Notes: generated by a model from the letters alone, not told the origin. DNA of 58,059 nt from an uncultured Helicobacter sp. (GCA_944326445.1 CALVDZ010000013.1:1-58059); one strand, 5' to 3'; numbered from the stretch's first letter, positions 25,683 through 34,943 are shown. A program made the numbers and translations.

Positions 25683-26180
25683 TTACATTCCCAGCATTCC
25701 AGCGAAGTCATTAGGCACGCCCATAATGTCCAAAATCGCAGCGATTTGTCCGCGGTGGTGGATGCTATGATTGAGCAAGGCTAGGAAATACTGCGCTATT
25801 GGTTTCTCAAAACTCACGCCCGGGAATGAGAGAGTTTTTACCTCGCTAAAATCTGCGATTGCATCGACAAGCTCGATAATTGCCCTATCGGCTTCTTTAC
25901 GCAAAGCACTAAGGGATTCAAAACTTTTGTCCTGCAAGCCGCTTGCTAGAGCATCTTGGAGATTTTTAACATCTAGGGGATTTGGCGCATAGGCGTTGAT
26001 AATGCCTAGCAAAATCGCTATATCGCCCTCCAAAATATGGCAAAAAGTGCCGAGCACAGAGGTGTAATACACGCCCACATCTTTTTGGAGCTCGCTAGGG
26101 CTTAGATTTTCCAAAACCGCTAGCATATTGTTGTTGGCAAACTGATTGTATCGTGCCTGAAGTCGTAACATCTCTCGCAT
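25683..26180 (-). CDS. DinB-like metal-dependent protein
   Basis: Four-helix-bundle protein of the DinB/YfiT-like superfamily; in other bacteria some members are thiol-dependent transferases, but this one has no known reaction. 165 aa. Possible metal-binding histidines are FCHILEGD (about residue 49) and LNHSIHHRGQI (about 145), the spacing usual for the family. Start ATG 26180 has AAAAGGAG upstream. Stands alone between two repeat-rich gaps. Confidence 0.7.
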   Translation of the reverse strand: MREMLRLQARYNQFANNNMLAVLENLSPSELQKDVGVYYTSVLGTFCHILEGDIAILLGIINAYAPNPLDVKNLQDALASGLQDKSFESLSALRKEADRAIIELVDAIADFSEVKTLSFPGVSFEKPIAQYFLALLNHSIHHRGQIAAILDIMGVPNDFAGMLGM

Positions 26181-26241
26181 AAAAACTCCTTTTGTTGTTT
26201 TGGGTTGAAGCCCGGCATTGTAGCACAAAAGTAATCACAAT

Positions 26242-26988
26242 CTAGAGCAATGCAAGATTGCTAAACACTCCATAGCCCCCATAGCCCACCATACACAGCC
26301 CTGCGAGCGTGTTGAAAAACGCGGGTTTGAGCACGCGCATAAGGCTTGAGGCAAAGAGCGCAAAGGCAAACATCACAAGCGCGCTAGCCACTCCAAAAAT
26401 CCCCATCACCACAGCCCCACCCATCGCGCTCCCGCTTGCCACCGCGCTTAGGAGGAAGTAATACACAATGCCACAGGGCAAAATGCCATTACACACACCA
26501 AGCAGGAAAAACGAGCCCATAGAGCGCGAGCGCAGCAGATAGGCAAAAAGCCCAAAAATCGCCGCGAAAGCGCGCTTTGGGAGGGATTGGCGGTGCGTGG
26601 ATTGGGCGTCTTTGGCGGAGTGTGAATCTTGTGGAGTATGAGGAGAGAGCGAGGGCTCAAAAATCCTCAAAACATTTGGAAAGAGCAGATAGGCAAAGCC
26701 AAAAATGAGCAAAAGCGCGCCCACGCCCACGCCCATAATCGCTTTTGTGTGCATATTTTGGGCAAACACCGCCCCAAAGCCCCCAAACACCGCACCTAAA
26801 GCCATATACGCACACACACGCCCGCAGATATACAGGAGGTGGGAGAGGGCATTACGCAAAAGGGCGCGGGGGTTGTGGAGCTTGGCGCGCGTGTAGGCGA
26901 CGACTAGCCCGCCACACATACCCACGCAATGCCCAAGTGACGCGACAAGAGCGATGACAAAAATACTCACAAAACTCAAATGCTCCAT
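26242..26988 (-). CDS. TauE/SafE-like (DsbD_2-type) membrane protein
   Basis: Polytopic inner-membrane protein of 248 aa with about six TM segments. The first helix has LGHCVGMCGGLVVAY, a Cys/His-rich motif common in the sulfite-exporter/urease-H branch that often accompanies cytochrome oxidase or copper handling. A second motif, GVCNGILPCGIVYYFLL, has the paired cysteine. Substrate unknown. Start ATG 26988 follows TAGGAGGC; the open frame further upstream (to 27252) is repeat A sequence and should not be counted as protein. Confidence 0.72.
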   Translation of the reverse strand: MEHLSFVSIFVIALVASLGHCVGMCGGLVVAYTRAKLHNPRALLRNALSHLLYICGRVCAYMALGAVFGGFGAVFAQNMHTKAIMGVGVGALLLIFGFAYLLFPNVLRIFEPSLSPHTPQDSHSAKDAQSTHRQSLPKRAFAAIFGLFAYLLRSRSMGSFFLLGVCNGILPCGIVYYFLLSAVASGSAMGGAVVMGIFGVASALVMFAFALFASSLMRVLKPAFFNTLAGLCMVGYGGYGVFSNLALL

Positions 26989-27010
26989 ACTTAAGTGCCT
27001 CCTAATATGT

Positions 27011-27180
27011 TTAATGCAAGTTTTTTGCACCGCAAAAAACTTGCTATCGGGGCGTGAGGCAGAGCCTCCCACCCCTCCGCTTACGCGTTCATACACTGCA
27101 TTTTTGGCAAGCTTTATAGAATCTCTTAGTGCCGCCGCGTCATCAACGCCGCTTGGCAATAGAGCAGATTCTATAAACCC
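27011..27180 (+). repeat. Dispersed repeat family A, copy 4 (with partial second unit to about 27278)
   Basis: Head hairpin CAAGTTTTTTGC-ACC-GCAAAAAACTTG (12-bp arms, one pair longer than copy 3 on both sides), TATCGGGGCGTGAGGCAGAGCC, CTCCGCTTACGCG, GCGTCATCAACGCCGCTTGG and a TATAAA tail. A partial unit starting AGCAAAAACTTGTTATTGC follows. Confidence 0.78.
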
Positions 27181-27309
27181 ACCTTTTAGCAAAAACTTGT
27201 TATTGCTTGGGCGGAGTGAATCCCCGCTCACTCCGATTACGCGTTCATACACGGCGTTTTCTATAAACCAACCAAAGATTCTATCAAAAACGCGCCATAG
27301 AATCTAAGC

Positions 27310-27922
27310 AACTTACAGAATCTACTACTTCAAAAAATCTTATCAAGGCTTTGCCAAATATAAACAATAGTGCGTGCGCAAGCACGAGGCCTAAGCAGAA
27401 TCTAAGTCCTTAGATTCTGCCATTTTTGCGCAGCAAAAATCCAATCAATTATGTAGGTGCGATAGCACCTACCGACACTCGCCCTTGTCGTGTGTGGCAA
27501 AGCGTAAGTTTCTTTAGAAAAATGCGTTAAGAAAATGCAGGAGTGCATTTTTAGCATTTTTGACTAGACAAGGAGATAGCGAGGCACTCCCCTTGATTGC
27601 CGAAAAGAATAAAGCGCCGCTTTATTCTTTTCGGGGCTTTAGCGAGCCGGGAGGGGATAAACCCCTTTTCTTTTTGCGCAAACAAGTGATTTTGAGAATC
27701 TAGGGAATATCTGTGAGAGCGTGAATCTAAGAGGCTAGATTCTAAGTTTGAATCTAAATTACTAAGCTAGATTGTGAATCTATCTTTGGATTCTGAATCT
27801 AAAGCAGAAACTCCAAATCTAGATTCTAAATCCGCTTTAGATTCTGCTAGGTATTGCGCTTACGCGCTCCATTATTTGTTGGCATAGCCTTACACAAAGT
27901 TTTTTGAAGTGGGGGATTCTGA
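27310..27922. repeat. Repeat family B, long inverted-repeat element, copy 1
   Basis: Left arm about 27321-27402 and right arm about 27842-27920 are inverted copies of one another (CTTCAAAAAA, AAGGCTTTGCCAA, AATAATRGTGCGTGCGCAAGC). The centre carries hairpins GTAGGTGC-GATA-GCACCTAC and a 17-bp perfect palindrome at 27600-27634. Confidence 0.7.
27600..27634. repeat. Perfect 17-bp inverted repeat in repeat B centre
   Basis: CCGAAAAGAATAAAGCG, one C, then its exact reverse complement. It could be a strong terminator-like hairpin on either strand. Confidence 0.7.
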
Positions 27923-28093
27923 ATCTATGGGAATAGATTCTAAAATGGCTTTGGATTTTGCGAGGCTAGATTCTGCAATGCCTTCTATGCGATTAGATTC
28001 TGTAATTTTTTAGATTCTATCTTTGTGATAAGCAATACCCAAACCACCAAGCCCACTAAGCCGAGTTTAAAAAAAATTTAATCTTTGTTTTGC

Positions 28094-28099
28094 TACAAT
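28094..28099 (+). promoter_or_regulatory. -10 box (TACAAT) of rpmE
   Basis: TACAAT 33 bases before ATG 28133. Confidence 0.55.
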
Positions 28100-28132
28100 C
28101 CCGCGTTTAAATTAACTTTAAAGGTTGCAACG

Positions 28133-28336
28133 ATGAAAAAAGGTATCCACCCAGAATATGTCCCCTGCAAGGTAACTTGCGTAACAAGCGGCAAAGAAAT
28201 CGAAGTGCTTAGCACCAAGCCGCAACTGCGCATCGATATCTCGAGCTTTTGCCACCCATTCTACACGGGGAGCGACAAGATAGCCGACGCGACAGGACGC
28301 GTAGAAAAATTCCGCCAAAAATACAATCTCAAATAA
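28133..28336 (+). CDS. rpmE: 50S ribosomal protein L31
   Basis: 67 aa. Reads KKGIHPEYVPCKVTC and SSFCHPFYTGSDKIADATGRVEKF, the L31 signature. Only part of the four-Cys zinc set is kept (C12, C16, C40), as I recall is normal for Helicobacter L31. Start ATG 28133 has AAAGG upstream. Leads a run with rsmI and rlmB. Confidence 0.95.
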   Translation: MKKGIHPEYVPCKVTCVTSGKEIEVLSTKPQLRIDISSFCHPFYTGSDKIADATGRVEKFRQKYNLK

Positions 28337-28339
28337 CTC

Positions 28340-29290
28340 GTGCTTACGCTCCTCCCAGCTCCTATTGGCAATCTCTTAGACATTAGCCTTAGGAGTTTGC
28401 AGGCTCTCGCACAGGCGCAGGTGGTGCTGTGTGAGGATACGCGCGTAGCGAGGAAGCTCTACACGCTACTACTAGATCGCTCGCTTTTTGGGGCGTTGCT
28501 CGATTCTGCCTCTCTTTCTCAAAAACGCTTTATCGCCTTGCATTCTCATAATGAACAAGAACTCATCGCAACATTTGATAGCGAGTTTTTTGCCCAAGAT
28601 ATCGTGTATCTTAGCGATGCGGGTATGCCCACTATCAGCGATCCGGGCGCCAAGCTCGTGCAGTGGTGTATCACGCATAATATACCATACGATGTGCTGC
28701 CCGGCTCGAGTGCGCTCAATGTGTGCTTTGCCTCAAGCGGCATAGAATCTCAGAGCTTTTTTTTTGGCGGATTTTTGCCGCATAAGCAGTCCCAAAGGCA
28801 GCAGATTCTGCGCCGATACGCCGCGCTTGGCGTGCCCTGTATCTGGTATGAGAGTCCACAGAGAATCTTGCAGAGCCTCCAAGAGATAGCATTGATATTG
28901 CCAAATGCGTATTTGTGCGTGTGCAAGGAGCTTAGCAAGATTCACCAAGCGCGATTTTTTGGGAATGCTGGGGAGATTTTGGAGCAGTTAGAATCTACAA
29001 AAATCTGCGGGGAATGGGCGCTGTGCCTCATTGATAGCGTGCAAGAGGAGCCAAGCCTTAGCCTAAGCGAGGCAAAAGCCCTCGATATCGTCCCAAAAGC
29101 AAAGGCAAAAATCCTCTCAATCCTCACGAAAAAAAGTATAAAAGAGTGCTACCACGAGCTTATGGAGGCTCAAAATAGTGAAAATAGAGAATCTAAGCCC
29201 ATTAGCGACATTGCAGAATCTAAGCCCACTCTAGATTCTCAAAGCCCCCAAAACGCGCCCAAATCCCCTAGTGATAAGGCGCGCTCGTGA
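28340..29290 (+). CDS. rsmI: 16S rRNA (cytidine1402-2'-O)-methyltransferase
   Basis: RsmI methylates C1402 in the ribosomal P site with SAM. Tetrapyrrole-methylase-like fold: LLPAPIGNLLDISLRSLQAL, LCEDTRVARKL, LHSHNEQE, YLSDAGMPTISDPGAKLV, VLPGSSALNVC and FFGGFLPHK. GTG start three bases after the rpmE stop. At 316 aa it has a C-terminal tail (about residue 275 on, ENRESKPISDIAESK) coded by AGAATCTA words and with no domain, unlike the family core. A T9 run at 28757-28765 lies in FFFG codons. Its stop overlaps the rlmB start (GTGA). Confidence 0.92.
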   Translation: MLTLLPAPIGNLLDISLRSLQALAQAQVVLCEDTRVARKLYTLLLDRSLFGALLDSASLSQKRFIALHSHNEQELIATFDSEFFAQDIVYLSDAGMPTISDPGAKLVQWCITHNIPYDVLPGSSALNVCFASSGIESQSFFFGGFLPHKQSQRQQILRRYAALGVPCIWYESPQRILQSLQEIALILPNAYLCVCKELSKIHQARFFGNAGEILEQLESTKICGEWALCLIDSVQEEPSLSLSEAKALDIVPKAKAKILSILTKKSIKECYHELMEAQNSENRESKPISDIAESKPTLDSQSPQNAPKSPSDKARS

Positions 29291-30063
29291 TCGTCTTTGG
29301 CAAGCAGCCCGTGGAGTATGTGCTCAAATCCCATCAGGACAAAATCACAGAGATTTATATCGCCAAAGAATTGCCAAAGGAGCAGTTCGCGCGCCTTAGG
29401 GCGACTAAAAAGCCCCTAAGCGTGCTAGATTTTAAAAAAGCCCAAGCCCTCGCACACGGGCGCAACCACCAAGGCGTGCTGCTAGAGATCGCTTACAATC
29501 CACTCCAAAATGTGCGCGATATGCTAGAATCTGGCGCGCTTGTGGTGCTGTGTGGGCTTAGCGATGTGGGCAATATCGGCGCAATCGTGCGCAGTGCGTA
29601 TGCGCTGGGGGCTAGCGGCGTGGTGCTCACTGATGTGAGCCTCCAAGCAAACGCGATGGAGGGGATTATGCGCTCAAGTGCTGGCGCGCTTTTGGATATG
29701 CCATTTTGTGTGCTTCCGCGCGCGCTAGATCTCATCAATGAGCTAAAAATGGCGGGCTTTGTGCTGCTGGGTGCGGATATGGCGGGGGAGGACATAGGGA
29801 GCTTTGTGCGCGCTCCCACGCTGGTGCGATCTCTGCCACGAGATTCACTAAATTCGCAAAAAAACGCTATAATGCAGCCCTTGCGTTTTCAAAATACCAA
29901 ATGGGCGTTGTTTATGGGGAGCGAGGGAGATGGCCTCCCTGCAAAAATTTCTAAAAGACTTGATAAGACATTGAGTATTCCTATGGCGCACGCTTTTAAC
30001 TCTCTGAATGTAGCGCACGCGTGTGTGATTTTGCTACATAGATTATTGTGTATGAAAGGCTAA
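29287..30063 (+). CDS. rlmB: 23S rRNA (guanosine2251-2'-O)-methyltransferase, SpoU family
   Basis: SPOUT-class rRNA methylase. N-terminal substrate-binding part (FGKQPVEYVLKSH, GRNHQGVLLEI) and C-terminal knot with DVGNIGAIVRSAYALGASGVVL, MGSEGDGLP and IPMAHAFNSLNVAHACVILL. 258 aa, typical. GTG start inside the rsmI stop. Which of the SpoU rRNA positions is modified cannot be told from sequence alone, though RlmB is the best match. Confidence 0.88.
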   Translation: MIVFGKQPVEYVLKSHQDKITEIYIAKELPKEQFARLRATKKPLSVLDFKKAQALAHGRNHQGVLLEIAYNPLQNVRDMLESGALVVLCGLSDVGNIGAIVRSAYALGASGVVLTDVSLQANAMEGIMRSSAGALLDMPFCVLPRALDLINELKMAGFVLLGADMAGEDIGSFVRAPTLVRSLPRDSLNSQKNAIMQPLRFQNTKWALFMGSEGDGLPAKISKRLDKTLSIPMAHAFNSLNVAHACVILLHRLLCMKG

Positions 30064-30064
30064 T

Positions 30065-31171
30065 ATGAAAAATAAGACACTAGATGAGCAGCTTGAGTAT
30101 CTCAAGGGGCTTGGGCTCAAAGAGATAAACAAAGCCACTAAGCTCGCGACAAACAAAATCGATGATATTTTGCACAAGCGTTTTGACAAAATCGATAGCG
30201 TGCGCTCTAAGGGCTTTATCGCAATGCTAGAGCGCGAGTATCAGCTCGATCTCTCCGCGTGGCTCAAAGAATACGCACTCTACCACAACAAAACCTCCCA
30301 ACCCCCGCTAGGAGAAAGCACGCCACAATCAGGCGCAATAGCCGATCTTGACATCAAAAATAAGGCTTCCAAAGCCGCTATGAAAACCCCTACAAAAGAA
30401 GTCCCCACCACAATCCAATCCCTCAAACTCCCCGAGAAGGATACGCAGGATAAGTCGATGAAAGCCCCAAAAGAAAAGGGTTCAAATACCCTTGTGATTG
30501 TGCTTTTGTCGCTCATTGTGCTTGTGTGCGTGGGGTATTTTGGCTACAGGGTGTTTGCGCAGCACTCTAGCACAACGCCCCAAACGCCACATACGCCCGC
30601 AGTGAGTGCTAGCCAAGCACCCCAAATCGTGCTAGATTCTAAATCGCAGAATCTAGAGGGAGCCACAGCGCAGCCTAGTAGTGTAAATACACAAAGCACG
30701 CAAGATTCTATAAAACAAAAGGATAGCGGCTATGAGGGAATCTACATAGATTTTAACGCTATGCCCCAAACTCTAGACAGTGAGTCCCCGCTCCGAGCAC
30801 AGCAAGGGATTGAAACTAGGCAAAACTCCCAAGCACAGCGAGATTCTGCAGAATCCTTGCAAGCCCCAAACGCGCTGCCACAGCCCCTCCAAAAACTCAA
30901 AATAATCCCAAATAGCACGCTATGGGTGGGTATCATCGATCTCACAAGCCAAAAATCCTCGCAGCTTAGCCTCAAAGAGCCCTATGAGATTGCGCTAGAG
31001 AAGCCACATATCTTTGTCTTTGGGCATAGCGATTTTGAAAGCATTATCGATAATCAGATATTCCCGCACAAGCGGAAAAATTTCGTGCGCTTTTATTTTG
31101 ATGGCAAGGAGTTAAAAGAGATAAATTACAGCACATACAAGCAGCTCAATCCCCACGAGAATTGGCAATGA
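30065..31171 (+). CDS. Membrane-anchored protein with cytoplasmic N-terminal domain (RodZ-like layout), function unknown
   Basis: Not assigned to a known function. 368 aa: an N-terminal cytoplasmic domain of about 75 aa, probably helical (DEQLEYLKGLGLKEINKATKLATNKIDDIL), a Lys/Pro-rich linker, one TM near residues 141-162 (LVIVLLSLIVLVCVGYFGYRVF), a Ser/Gln-rich periplasmic linker partly coded by AGATTCT words, and a C-terminal beta-rich domain from about residue 270 (LKIIPNSTLWVGIIDLTSQKSSQ). This order is like RodZ. Conserved proteins of this form occur in Helicobacter and Campylobacter. ATG two bases from the rlmB stop; next gene follows in 14 bases. Confidence 0.55.
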   Translation: MKNKTLDEQLEYLKGLGLKEINKATKLATNKIDDILHKRFDKIDSVRSKGFIAMLEREYQLDLSAWLKEYALYHNKTSQPPLGESTPQSGAIADLDIKNKASKAAMKTPTKEVPTTIQSLKLPEKDTQDKSMKAPKEKGSNTLVIVLLSLIVLVCVGYFGYRVFAQHSSTTPQTPHTPAVSASQAPQIVLDSKSQNLEGATAQPSSVNTQSTQDSIKQKDSGYEGIYIDFNAMPQTLDSESPLRAQQGIETRQNSQAQRDSAESLQAPNALPQPLQKLKIIPNSTLWVGIIDLTSQKSSQLSLKEPYEIALEKPHIFVFGHSDFESIIDNQIFPHKRKNFVRFYFDGKELKEINYSTYKQLNPHENWQ

Positions 31172-31184
31172 GAGGGCGCGTAGC

Positions 31185-32015
31185 ATGAGGAAGCGCATAA
31201 TGCGGGCGTGCATCAAAAAGTGTTTTGTGCTTTTTTTGTGCGCACACTCCCTTTGGAGCGACGCGCTTGATGAAAAGATTAAAAACCTCATTGGCGAGCG
31301 TAATTACAAAGTGAATGCGAACTTTATCCAAAACATATTCCGCGATAAAAGCGCGTTTTATGCTAATGGCGGTATCAATATGAAAAATGTCGTGCAAGCC
31401 CTCAAAAACAATGGTTTGCTCATCCTCAAATTCCCCTCTCCGCTAGAAGTGCAGCTCACCTTTGTCGCGCGCACAAGCCCCATACTGCTCAATCGCACGA
31501 TAAATGACATACTCTCGAGTATGGGCTATGCGTTTTTTAATGTCCAAAAGGCTGATTATCATAATGGTATCACCACGCTTAGCTTTGTGTTTGTCACCGA
31601 GCACACACCCGATCTTGGGATTATTATGAGCGAGCTAGAAAAGCGCGGGATAAGCTGCATTGATATCAAGCACCAAAGCGCGCAAAATTGGGAATACCTC
31701 CTAGAGATTAACAACCCACAGATTCCAAACGCGCGCCTGCTGCTCGCTAATCAAGCCCTTTCTTTGCGCGATGTTTCTGGGCAGTATTGGCTTAGCCTGC
31801 AGACACAGGGCAAGATGAAAATCTCTGCGCAATCTAAATGGTATCCGCGTATCGTGCTCTATGATAGGCATTTGCGCATTTTAGATTCTCTACTAAGCGG
31901 GGATTCTAAGACAAGCGTGAGTGTCAAAATCCCACAGGGCGTGAGCTTTGTGATGATAACTGATAGCAACAATCCCGCCAACCTTAGAAGCGGTATCAAT
32001 GTGCAGTTTGACTAA
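31185..32015 (+). CDS. Conserved periplasmic protein of unknown function
   Basis: 276 aa with a signal peptide (residues 1-26, LFLCAHSLWSDA). The body has no motif I know; a sentence such as NVVQALKNNGLLILKFPSPLEVQLTF and a C-terminal beta-rich half suggest an extracytoplasmic binding or assembly domain. It follows the RodZ-like protein closely on the same strand and could form a pair with it. Start ATG 31185 has GAGAGGG upstream; internal ATGs are possible. Confidence 0.6.
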   Translation: MRKRIMRACIKKCFVLFLCAHSLWSDALDEKIKNLIGERNYKVNANFIQNIFRDKSAFYANGGINMKNVVQALKNNGLLILKFPSPLEVQLTFVARTSPILLNRTINDILSSMGYAFFNVQKADYHNGITTLSFVFVTEHTPDLGIIMSELEKRGISCIDIKHQSAQNWEYLLEINNPQIPNARLLLANQALSLRDVSGQYWLSLQTQGKMKISAQSKWYPRIVLYDRHLRILDSLLSGDSKTSVSVKIPQGVSFVMITDSNNPANLRSGINVQFD

Positions 32016-32052
32016 GCGTGTATCCAAGCGTATATTAATGTAAGGAGCAAAA

Positions 32053-33273
32053 ATGTTTGATGAGATTGAGTTTGAAAAAATAAAGCGTTTGCCAAAGTAT
32101 GTGTTTGCCGCGATCAATGAGATTAAGCTCCAAATGCGCCAAAATGGCGAAGATGTCATAGACTTTTCTATGGGCAATCCCGATGGTGCGACTCCGCAGC
32201 ATATCATCGATAAGCTTTGTGAAGCTGCCAACAAGCCCAAAAACCACGGCTACTCCGTGAGCAAGGGGATTTATAAGCTCCGATTAGCCATTTGTAATTG
32301 GTATAAGCGCACCTATAATGTGAATCTCGATCCTGAGAGCGAGGCGTGCGTAACGATGGGGAGCAAGGAGGGCTACGCGCACCTTGTGCAGGCTATCACA
32401 AGCCCGGGCGATAGTGCCATAGTCGCTGAGCCAGCCTATCCTATCCACTCCTATGCGTTTATTCTAAATGGCGCGAATGTGCATAATTTCCCTATCAAAT
32501 GGAATGAAAATATGGAGCTTGATGAGGAGGAGTTTTTTGCCTCTTTGACGCAGACACTTTGTGAAAATGTGCCAAAGCCTAAGTTTGTGGTGGTGAATTT
32601 CCCGCACAATCCCACCACAACCATTGTCTATAAGGGCTTTTATGAACGCCTCGTGGCACTTGCTAAGAAGGAGCGGTTTTATATCATTTCAGATATTGCG
32701 TATGCCGAGCTGTGCTTTGGGGAGTATAGGACGCCAAGTATTTTGGAGATTGAGGGCGCAAAAGATGTCGCGGTGGAGACTTATACGCTTAGCAAAACTT
32801 ACAATATGGCGGGGTGGCGCGTGGGTTTTGTGGTGGGCAATCCCAAAATCGTGCAGGCGTTGCAAAAGATTAAAAGTTGGCTTGATTATGGAATCTACAC
32901 GCCTATGCAAATCGCCGCCACCATCGCCCTTGATAGCGATCAGAACTGTATAGAGGAGATAAAAAACAAATACCAAACGCGTATGGAAGTGCTCGTGAAG
33001 TCCTTTAAAGACGCGGGGTGGGAGATAAAAAAGCCAAAGGCGAGTATGTTTATTTGGGCAAAAATCCCAAAAAGCGTGGAGCATTTGGGCAGTATGGAGT
33101 TTTGTAAGCGGCTTTTGCAAGAGGCGAAAATCGCGCTAAGTCCGGGCGTGGGCTTTGGGCATCATGGCGAGGGCTATGTGCGTATCGCGCTTATTGAAAA
33201 CGAAAAGCGAATCCGCCAAGCTGCGCGCAATCTCAAGGCGTTTTTGAAGCAATTTGAGCAAGAATCTAAATAA
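32053..33273 (+). CDS. Class I/II aminotransferase (Cj0150c/AlaC-like)
   Basis: PLP aminotransferase, 406 aa. Motifs: SMGNPDGATP, VTMGSKEGYAHL, AEPAYPIHSYAF, NFPHNPTT, SDIAYAELCF and the PLP lysine in YTLSKTYNMAGWRVGF; the C terminus has R in YVRIAL. Closest in layout to the AlaC/LL-diaminopimelate group. Upstream of hom by 17 bases, as in Campylobacter, so a role in amino-acid synthesis from pyruvate or aspartate is likely; the true substrate is not visible. Confidence 0.85.
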   Translation: MFDEIEFEKIKRLPKYVFAAINEIKLQMRQNGEDVIDFSMGNPDGATPQHIIDKLCEAANKPKNHGYSVSKGIYKLRLAICNWYKRTYNVNLDPESEACVTMGSKEGYAHLVQAITSPGDSAIVAEPAYPIHSYAFILNGANVHNFPIKWNENMELDEEEFFASLTQTLCENVPKPKFVVVNFPHNPTTTIVYKGFYERLVALAKKERFYIISDIAYAELCFGEYRTPSILEIEGAKDVAVETYTLSKTYNMAGWRVGFVVGNPKIVQALQKIKSWLDYGIYTPMQIAATIALDSDQNCIEEIKNKYQTRMEVLVKSFKDAGWEIKKPKASMFIWAKIPKSVEHLGSMEFCKRLLQEAKIALSPGVGFGHHGEGYVRIALIENEKRIRQAARNLKAFLKQFEQESK

Positions 33274-33289
33274 AAAGAGTGGATAAGAT

Positions 33290-34570
33290 ATGCGAACGCT
33301 AAATATCGGGATTATCGGCGTTGGGGTTGTGGGAAGTGCGGTGGTTAGGATATTAGAGCAAAATAAAAGCCTCATTAGCGCGCGTGCGGGCGCGGAGTTT
33401 TGTCTCAAAAGAGGCGTGGTGCGTGATATTGCTAAGGCAAAAGAGCGGCTAGGCGGGGTTGCCATACCCCTTAGCAGCGATATCGATGATGTGCTAGAAG
33501 ATGAGAGTATCGATGTCGTTATCGAGCTTATGGGTGGCATTGAGCAGGCATACCAAGTGGCTAAAAAAACGCTCCAAAAGGGCAAGGCACTCATCACTGC
33601 CAATAAAGCAATGCTTGCCTATCATCGCTTTGAGCTTGAGCAGATAGCGCGCGGGATTCCCATAGGGTTTGAGGCGAGCGTGGGCGGTGGGATACCCATC
33701 ATCCGCACGCTCAAAGACGGACTAGGCTCAAACCATATCCTAGCCCTGCGCGCGATACTCAATGGCACGAGCAACTATATCCTCACGCAAATGTTTGAAC
33801 ACAATAAGAGCTTTGCGCAAGCCCTTAGCGAAGCACAGAATCTAGGCTATGCCGAGGCGGATCCCACGCTAGATATCAATGGCTATGACGCGGGGGCTAA
33901 GCTCCTAATCCTCGCCTCTCTAGCCTATGGTATCAACGCGCTGCCCGAGGATATCCTCATTGAAGGGATTGAGGGGATCACAAGCGATGATATGGAGTTT
34001 GCCAAGGAATTTGGCTATGTGATAAAGCTCCTAGGCATTGCTAAGCGGCACGAGGATACGCTCGAGCTGCGCGTGCATCCTACGCTTATCAGTCAAGATT
34101 CTATGATTGGCAAAGTCAGCGGCGTGATGAATGGCATTAGCGTGCTTGGGGATTGTGTGGGCGAGAGTATGTATTATGGAGCGGGCGCGGGTGGCGAGGC
34201 GACGGCGAGCTCTGTCATCTCCGATCTCATCGAGATTGCGCGCGATACGCACTCAAGTATGCTTGGCTTTTCAGAATCTATCCAGACTTCCCTCACGCTC
34301 AAAGCACGCGAGGAGATTGCCTCCAAATACTATATCCGCCTCTACACACAGGACAAGCCCGGGGTGCTAGGGCACATAGCGCAGATTCTAGGGGATAATG
34401 GCATATCGATAAAGGCGTTTTTGCAAAAAGAGCACGAGGATAGAGGCACAGCCAAGCTGCTCTTTTCTACCCACACCAGCACAGAATCTAGCATCGCCAA
34501 CGCGCTCAAAGCCTTTGAATCTCTCCCAAGCGTGCTCACCAAGCCCTACACCATCCGTATTGAGGATTAG
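33290..34570 (+). CDS. hom: Homoserine dehydrogenase with ACT domain
   Basis: Reduces aspartate semialdehyde to homoserine for Thr and Met synthesis. NAD(P)-binding GIIGVGVVGSAVVRIL at the N terminus, then VIELMGG, TANKAMLA, EASVGGGIPIIR, GTSNYIL, YAEADPTLDINGYDAGAKL and a C-terminal ACT regulatory domain (about residues 345-426, YYIRLYTQDKPGVLGHIAQILG). 426 aa, typical. Shares a run with the aminotransferase, yraN and napF. Confidence 0.94.
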   Translation: MRTLNIGIIGVGVVGSAVVRILEQNKSLISARAGAEFCLKRGVVRDIAKAKERLGGVAIPLSSDIDDVLEDESIDVVIELMGGIEQAYQVAKKTLQKGKALITANKAMLAYHRFELEQIARGIPIGFEASVGGGIPIIRTLKDGLGSNHILALRAILNGTSNYILTQMFEHNKSFAQALSEAQNLGYAEADPTLDINGYDAGAKLLILASLAYGINALPEDILIEGIEGITSDDMEFAKEFGYVIKLLGIAKRHEDTLELRVHPTLISQDSMIGKVSGVMNGISVLGDCVGESMYYGAGAGGEATASSVISDLIEIARDTHSSMLGFSESIQTSLTLKAREEIASKYYIRLYTQDKPGVLGHIAQILGDNGISIKAFLQKEHEDRGTAKLLFSTHTSTESSIANALKAFESLPSVLTKPYTIRIED

Positions 34571-34575
34571 ATTCT

Positions 34576-34941
34576 ATGTCCGCGGTTAGAGAATCTAAAG
34601 AGTGTCAAAAATCCAAAGGAGCGCGAGCCGAAGCGCAGGCGTGCGCGTATCTTAAGGGTTTGGGCTTTGAGATTATTGAGCGCAATTTTTTTGCGCGTTA
34701 TGGCGAGATTGACATCATCGCTAGGCGCGGCGGGCTTTTGCACTTTATCGAGGTAAAGAGCGGCGCGGGATTTGAGCCCATTTTTAACATCACGCCAAGC
34801 AAGCTTACAAAGCTCCAAAAAGCCATAAGGCTTTATCTCGCCAAACACCCCTCCAAGCTCCCCTACTGCCTCGATGCACTCATCATACGCTATGGGGAGC
34901 GCGCGGAGTTTGAGCTTTTAGAGAATATCACGCAGGGCTAG
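34576..34941 (+). CDS. YraN/UPF0102 family nuclease-like protein
   Basis: 121 aa with a restriction-endonuclease-like fold. Residues GARAEAQACAYL, RYGEIDIIARR and FIEVKSG hold the E, D and E-x-K set of the family. Function in vivo is unknown; it may act on branched DNA. Start is ATG 34576, 5 bases after hom. Confidence 0.85.
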   Translation: MSAVRESKECQKSKGARAEAQACAYLKGLGFEIIERNFFARYGEIDIIARRGGLLHFIEVKSGAGFEPIFNITPSKLTKLQKAIRLYLAKHPSKLPYCLDALIIRYGERAEFELLENITQG

Positions 34942-34943
34942 GT

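Larger units (their letters stand above)
26989..28132. other. Gene-free region with repeat A, repeat B and AGAATCTA islands
   Basis: Repeat A fills about 27011-27290, repeat B about 27310-27922, and AGAATCTA/TAGATTCT words continue to about 28020. The rpmE promoter follows. I find no gene in more than 1.1 kb. Confidence 0.7.

Noticed and set aside
27000..27252. N-terminal extension of the TauE/SafE-like protein to 27252
   Set aside because: The extension is coded by repeat A. ATG 26988 has a strong AGGAGG just upstream, and the protein then starts as expected with a membrane helix.
28133..28336. Missing cysteines in L31 as a sign of a damaged gene
   Set aside because: From memory the H. pylori L31 has the same reduced set, so this is normal for the genus.
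28757..28765. T9 tract in rsmI as a phase switch
   Set aside because: It codes FFF in a conserved motif, the frame is intact, and A/T runs of this length are common in A/T-rich stretches. Not enough to claim switching.
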